DNA from: an uncultured Alphaproteobacteria bacterium
Lineage (GTDB): Bacteria; Pseudomonadota; Alphaproteobacteria; HIMB59; GCA-002718135
Direction of reading: 5' to 3'
NCBI GenBank assembly: GCA_902613275.1
Contig: CACMGM010000020.1
Coordinates: forward strand, 1 to 9,373
DNA length: 9,373 nucleotides
Numbering within the stretch: position 1 is the first letter of the stretch; every line of letters starts with the position of its first letter. The translations under genes were made by a program, and so were the position numbers. Shown here piece by piece: positions 6,199-9,373 of this stretch. The notes beneath the pieces were generated by a model. The model was not told where the DNA came from. It did no database searches and was given only the letters and a program-made list of their open reading frames with translations.

Positions 6199-6221
6199 TT
6201 AGCTCCCTGCAATATATTTTT
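6190..6221. terminator. shared hairpin holding both stop codons of rpmJ and trxB
   Basis: CAGGGA (6190-6195) pairs perfectly with TCCCTG (6204-6209). The 8-base loop contains the rpmJ TAA (6196-6198) and, on the other strand, the trxB TAA (6199-6201). On the plus strand a T run (6217-6221) follows after a short A/T stretch, as in an intrinsic terminator for rpmJ, within the trxB coding region. On the minus strand no T run follows, so for trxB it may act only as a 3'-end hairpin. Confidence 0.55.
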
Positions 6222-7140
6222 CAGCCTCTAAAGCAGCCATACAGCCCATGCCAGCAGCAGTTACAGCCTGCCTATAAATTTTATCTTTTACATCACCTGC
6301 TGCAAAGACTCCTTTAATACTTGTTTCAGTACTATCAGGTTTAGTAATTATATAATTTTCCTCATCCATTTTTAACTTATCTATAAAAAGTGAGGTAGCG
6401 GGATCATGTCCTATAGCTATAAAAGCACCATTTACATCTATAGTGGTTTTGGTGCTATCTAATGTATTTTCTAAAATAATTTTTTTTAATGTATTTGGAT
6501 TTTCTTCTCCAACAAATTCATAAACCTTACTATTCCAAATTACTTCAATTTTTTTATTATTAAATAGTCTTTCTTGTAAAATTTTTTCAGCTCGCAAACT
6601 ATCTCTTCTATGGATTAACAAGACCTTTGATGCAAATTTAGTCAAAAACATTGCTTCCTCTACTGCACTATTACCTCCACCAATCACTGCTACTTGCTGA
6701 TCTTTGAAGAAAAATCCATCACAAGTTGCACAAGCAGAAATACCAAATCCTTTAAATTTTTTTTCACTTTCCAAATTCAGCCATCTAGCTTGAGCGCCTG
6801 TTGCAATAATTATCGATTTGGATACAAATTCTTTCCCTGACTCAGTTTTAGAAGTAAATGGATTTTTTTTAAAATCAACTGATGTTACAATATCATTATG
6901 AAAGATAGTTCCTACTTTTACTGCTTGTTCTTTCATTTGTTCCATAAGCCAAGGTCCCTGAATAACATTTTCAAATCCTGGATAGTTTTCTACATCCGTA
7001 GTGATAGTCAGCTGACCTCCTGGTTCTAAACCTGAAACTAAATGCGGTTTTAAATTTGCTCTTGCTGCATAGATTGCAGCAGTATAGCCTGCTGGTCCAG
7101 AGCCAATAATTAAGACATCATTTTCTATTTTTTCAGTCAT
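6199..7140 (-). CDS. trxB: thioredoxin-disulfide reductase TrxB
   Basis: NADPH-dependent flavoprotein that reduces thioredoxin in the cytosol, keeping ribonucleotide reductase, peroxiredoxins and other thiol enzymes supplied with electrons. The 313-residue protein has the low-molecular-weight bacterial plan. GSGPAGYTAAIYAARA (13-28) binds the FAD ADP part, GGQLT (41-45) and ATGAQARW (113-120) follow, and the redox-active pair is C137-A-T-C140 followed by DGFFF. GGGNSAVEEA (154-163) and HRRDSLRA (177-184) bind NADPH, the two Arg choosing NADPH over NADH. GVFAAGDVKDKIYRQAVTA (277-295) closes the FAD site. All catalytic features are present and the length is slightly below the 321 residues of E. 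coli TrxB. The ATG has no Shine-Dalgarno and lies 17 bases after the oxygenase-like gene, so it is probably the last gene of the carB-greA run. Its stop abuts the rpmJ stop, sharing a hairpin. Confidence 0.96.
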   Translation of the reverse strand: MTEKIENDVLIIGSGPAGYTAAIYAARANLKPHLVSGLEPGGQLTITTDVENYPGFENVIQGPWLMEQMKEQAVKVGTIFHNDIVTSVDFKKNPFTSKTESGKEFVSKSIIIATGAQARWLNLESEKKFKGFGISACATCDGFFFKDQQVAVIGGGNSAVEEAMFLTKFASKVLLIHRRDSLRAEKILQERLFNNKKIEVIWNSKVYEFVGEENPNTLKKIILENTLDSTKTTIDVNGAFIAIGHDPATSLFIDKLKMDEENYIITKPDSTETSIKGVFAAGDVKDKIYRQAVTAAGMGCMAALEAEKYIAGS

Positions 7141-7157
7141 ATAATTAAATTAATAAT

Positions 7158-7778
7158 TTAAGCATTTTTTTCAACTGGCCAATCTGTATAAAAAGTAACA
7201 TAATTTATTTGAATACATCTTCTTTCTTTTTGAATTTCTTTTAATTCAAGCCCATGCCAAGTATCATCCCCTGAAGAAAAAAAATAACCACTATTATGAA
7301 TATATTTAATTGTTTTAACTAATTTAAAATTTTTATCATATAGGTCGGTACCCAAATTTGACGCTTCATGATATGGGTTCGCCCAAACCATCATAGTCAT
7401 TAATTTTTCTGAAATATCTTTGTGTGGTTTTAACCAAAATCCTTTTTTATCTCCAATTACCTCTAATCTGACGTATGAATTTGATAAATCTTTATCAATT
7501 ATTTTCGATATTTTATTTACTATTTCTTTGCTTTGTAAAGACTGAATCAATTTTGTTAGATATGGAAAATTTTGACAATTATTTTTTGTTATAAAAAGTC
7601 TTAATTTACCATCAACTCCCTGTCCTGTATGATCGGCAGCTCTTGTCCCATCGTACATTCTGTCTCCTGAAGGAATATTACTATAGGAAATTTCATCTAA
7701 TGCACCTTCTTCTAAACAATTACTAAATACCCAGTGATTAAAGGGAAAATCTGCATGAGTTAAGTTCTCAAGATTCAT
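7158..7778 (-). CDS. 2-oxoglutarate/Fe(II)-dependent oxygenase-like protein
   Basis: A 206-residue soluble protein with the facial triad expected of the Fe(II)/2-oxoglutarate dioxygenase fold: KPHKD (118-121, giving H119-x-D121) on one strand, then H175 in DDTWHGLE, with R186/R187 in RRCIQINYV placed 11-12 residues later where the Arg that binds the 2-oxoglutarate carboxylate usually sits. GYFFSSGDDTWHG (164-176) fits the turn before the distal His. There is no signal peptide or membrane segment. The substrate is unknown: the fold hydroxylates amino acids, proteins, lipids, nucleic acids or small metabolites, and I recognise no closer subfamily. The start is supported by a Shine-Dalgarno-like AAAGGA about four bases before the ATG, located inside the end of the ELM1-like gene, with which it overlaps by 11 bases. 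Translation is thus probably coupled, suggesting a shared process with that protein. Confidence 0.75.
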   Translation of the reverse strand: MNLENLTHADFPFNHWVFSNCLEEGALDEISYSNIPSGDRMYDGTRAADHTGQGVDGKLRLFITKNNCQNFPYLTKLIQSLQSKEIVNKISKIIDKDLSNSYVRLEVIGDKKGFWLKPHKDISEKLMTMMVWANPYHEASNLGTDLYDKNFKLVKTIKYIHNSGYFFSSGDDTWHGLELKEIQKERRCIQINYVTFYTDWPVEKNA

Positions 7779-8721
7779 TTTTCCTTTCTATAATTCTTTT
7801 TTTTATAATTCCAGCAATTCTTTTGCTTTCCTCTAGTTTCGTATATGTCCAATTTTCTAATTTATCTAAAGTATTAAAATCTCTTGTTATATTCATTTTT
7901 TTAAATTCTTCATGGAATCTTATAAATCTTTTACTTTTTCTCTTCATTGGTAATTGATAAACATAAATTGGCTTACCAGATATACTTGCTTCAGAAATCA
8001 TAGATGTTGAGTCAGAAGTAATAATAAAATAACTGGAATTATAAATAGCAAATTCGTATGGATTCTTTCCTTCTCCAAGCCATAGTGTAGATATACTGCT
8101 CAATTCTTTTTTCAAAATATGTTTAATTTCTTTATTAGTTCTTCTAGAGGTAAGAACTAAAACTTCATTATTATGAGACTTTAATTTTTTTATTTTTTTA
8201 CAAAGATCTAAAGTATTTTCTTTTGTGAAATTATAGTGGTTATTTTCACCTCCAATAATACATGTGATCAAATTTTTTGTATTAATTTCATAATGATTTT
8301 TCAAATTATTAAATTGTTTAAAATGATGTATTGCACCCGAAGAATTAATTATATTGTCACCATATAAACCATCATGATTTGGAGCTATAATATAAGAAAA
8401 GTTTTTTGAAGAAATTTTTGGGTTTTGAATATGAATATTAATAATATTTGGATATTTTTTTTTAAGATAGATTGATAGGTAAACACTTTTTCTTCCACAA
8501 CTGATAACTAAATCAGGTATCTGATCTATTGGTAACTTATTTTTAAATATCCAATTAAAAATAGGAAGTATCCCAGCCTGTAATTTATTCCAAGGAAAAA
8601 TTATTTCAGTTTTAATTTCCTTTATATTTACACTCAATTCATTTGCCAGACCTTTAGTCTGACTTATCATTCCTTGTGAACCATCAGTTAATGACCAAAT
8701 TTTAGGATTGTCTATATTCAA
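7768..8721 (-). CDS. ELM1-family (DUF1022) GT-B-like protein
   Basis: The 317-residue protein matches the family named after the plant mitochondrial fission factor ELM1 (Pfam PF06258), present in many alphaproteobacteria. Recognisable blocks are WSLTDGSQGMISQTKGLA (9-26), PDLVISCGRKS (69-79), HIQNPK (97-102), IIAPNHDGL (111-119), IIGGEN (155-160), LTSRRT (190-195) and ITSDSTSMISEASISGKP (234-251). The layout, including the S-D-S/T-x-S-M-I-x-E segment near the C-terminal donor side, resembles GT-B glycosyltransferases, so a role in cell-envelope glycan or lipid synthesis is plausible, but the bacterial function is not settled. The start is TTG (8719-8721): it forms a TTGA overlap with the TGA stop of greA, and the next Met lies at residue 18, inside the first conserved block, so no later start is possible. 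No Shine-Dalgarno is visible. It overlaps the next gene, the oxygenase-like protein, by 11 bases. Confidence 0.85.
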   Translation of the reverse strand: MNIDNPKIWSLTDGSQGMISQTKGLANELSVNIKEIKTEIIFPWNKLQAGILPIFNWIFKNKLPIDQIPDLVISCGRKSVYLSIYLKKKYPNIINIHIQNPKISSKNFSYIIAPNHDGLYGDNIINSSGAIHHFKQFNNLKNHYEINTKNLITCIIGGENNHYNFTKENTLDLCKKIKKLKSHNNEVLVLTSRRTNKEIKHILKKELSSISTLWLGEGKNPYEFAIYNSSYFIITSDSTSMISEASISGKPIYVYQLPMKRKSKRFIRFHEEFKKMNITRDFNTLDKLENWTYTKLEESKRIAGIIKKRIIERKNES

Positions 8722-9191
8722 ATGTATTTTATTGATAATATTGTATAATTTTTTAAACCTTTTGGACTATTGATTTCAACATTTTCTTCTACTGTTTTAC
8801 CAATCAAGCCTCTTGCTAAAGGACTAGTAATTGAAAGTTTTTTATTTTCAATATCTGATTCATACTCACCAACAATTTGATATTGTTGTTTTTCTCCACT
8901 TTCATCATCTTCTATTTCAACTGTTGCACCAAATTTTATATCATCACCTTCAACAGATTTAACATCTATTACCTCTGCTTTACTAATAGCACTCTCTAAA
9001 TCTAAAATTCTTCCCTCAATTAAACTTTGTTGTTCTTTAGCATATTGATATTCTGCATTTTCAGATAAATCACCGTGGCTTCTAGCCTCAGCAATTGCTT
9101 CAATAATTTTTGGTCTATCCTCAGAGGTTAATTTATTTAATTCATCTTGTAATTTTGTATAACCCTCAGCAGTCATAGGAATTTTATTCAT
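8718..9191 (-). CDS. greA: transcription elongation factor GreA
   Basis: GreA enters the secondary channel of RNA polymerase and stimulates cleavage of backtracked RNA so that stalled complexes can resume. The 157-residue length is standard. Residues 1-75 form the antiparallel coiled coil, with MTAEGYTKLQDELN (6-19) and the tip ARSHGDLSENAEY (36-48) carrying the two acidic residues D41 and E44 that position the catalytic metal. The C-terminal FKBP-like domain (about 80-157) holds FGATVEIED (87-95), ITSPLARGLIGK (121-132) and a closing strand. Nothing is missing. The ATG at 9191 follows the carB stop by 40 bases and has no clear Shine-Dalgarno. A three-codon mini-ORF (ATG at 9200, MSL, stop TGA) ends across the greA ATG, possibly by chance. 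The TGA stop overlaps the TTG start of the ELM1-like gene. carB-greA adjacency is a familiar arrangement in alphaproteobacteria. Confidence 0.97.
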   Translation of the reverse strand: MNKIPMTAEGYTKLQDELNKLTSEDRPKIIEAIAEARSHGDLSENAEYQYAKEQQSLIEGRILDLESAISKAEVIDVKSVEGDDIKFGATVEIEDDESGEKQQYQIVGEYESDIENKKLSITSPLARGLIGKTVEENVEINSPKGLKNYTILSIKYI

Positions 9192-9231
9192 AAACTCATG
9201 ATGATTTATTTATTTTTTATAGTCAATAAAA

Positions 9232-9373
9232 TTAATTTATAGTTTGAAGACTTTTTATTGTGAATTCCTGAGTTTTCATATGTTCAATAGCATCTACAGC
9301 AACTTTTGCTCCAGCTATTGTCGTATAATATGGAATATTATACATTAATGATGTCCTTCTAATACTATAGCTA
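9232..9373 (-). CDS. carB: carbamoyl-phosphate synthase large subunit, C-terminal end only
   Basis: Only the last 46 residues are in the window; the reading frame continues past the edge. They begin SYSIRRTSLMYNIPYYTT and go on IAGAKVAVDAIEHMKTQEFTI, ending SLQTIN at a TAA (9234-9232). The I-R-R-x-S-L-x-Y-N-I-P-Y-Y-T-T block followed by A-G-A is the characteristic end of the CarB allosteric (MGS-like) domain, where UMP and ornithine act in the E. coli enzyme. CarB joins bicarbonate, ammonia from CarA and two ATP into carbamoyl phosphate for arginine and pyrimidine synthesis. The full protein is normally about 1,070 residues, so more than 95% lies to the right. greA follows after 40 bases on the same strand with no terminator-like hairpin between them, so read-through is likely. 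Confidence 0.93.
   Translation of the reverse strand, partial: SYSIRRTSLMYNIPYYTTIAGAKVAVDAIEHMKTQEFTIKSLQTIN

Noticed and set aside
9189..9200. Three-codon upstream ORF (MSL) whose TGA overlaps the greA ATG
   Set aside because: Too short to tell from chance and without a ribosome site; kept only as a remark under greA.
1..9373. CRISPR array, insertion sequence, toxin-antitoxin pair, defence or biosynthetic cluster
   Set aside because: No regularly spaced repeats, transposase motifs or grouped accessory genes were seen; nearly all genes are ordinary housekeeping families.

Overview
The window looks like part of a small, very AT-rich alphaproteobacterial genome, most likely a marine Pelagibacterales (SAR11-type) cell. 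This rests on the strong A+T bias, near-zero intergenic distances, the 41-residue cysteine-poor form of ribosomal protein L36, the run carB-greA-ELM1-like-(2OG oxygenase)-trxB, and the alphaproteobacterial type of tRNA-Val. The assignment is inference from gene content and style; no database search was possible.

Layout. 1-450 (-) is a GNAT acetyltransferase cut off by the window edge. 451-670 is a non-coding stretch leading into tRNA-Val(GAC) at 671-745 (+). 868-1959 (+) is a very AT-rich family-4-type glycosyltransferase. 2039-2449 (+) is a small DUF2177 membrane protein, which meets the polyprenyl diphosphate synthase ispA (-, 2446-3327) tail to tail. ispA diverges from guaC, GMP reductase (+, 3390-4427), which meets a gamma-glutamyltransferase-like Ntn hydrolase (-, 4429-6015) tail to tail. 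That gene diverges from rpmJ (+, 6073-6198, only 41 codons), which abuts trxB tail to tail. The rest is one minus-strand run, read right to left: carB (3' end only, 9232-9373), greA, an ELM1-family protein, a 2-oxoglutarate/Fe(II) oxygenase-like protein and trxB.

How the genes fit together. Most are housekeeping genes of separate pathways: isoprenoid chain elongation (ispA), purine interconversion (guaC), translation (tRNA-Val, rpmJ), transcript cleavage (greA), carbamoyl phosphate synthesis (carB) and thiol redox (trxB). The minus-strand run is the clearest operon: greA and the ELM1-like gene overlap by 4 bases, the ELM1-like gene and the oxygenase by 11, and trxB follows after 17. The two poorly understood genes in it are therefore probably co-expressed with growth functions.

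No CRISPR array, insertion sequence, phage gene, toxin-antitoxin pair or obvious new multi-gene system was seen. The points most worth a second look are a tRNA-Val with C in place of the near-universal U33, three tail-to-tail gene junctions compressed to between a 4-base overlap and a 1-base gap with hairpins built over the stop codons, the coupled ELM1-like/oxygenase pair, and two enzymes (glycosyltransferase and GGT-like) with departures at usually conserved positions.
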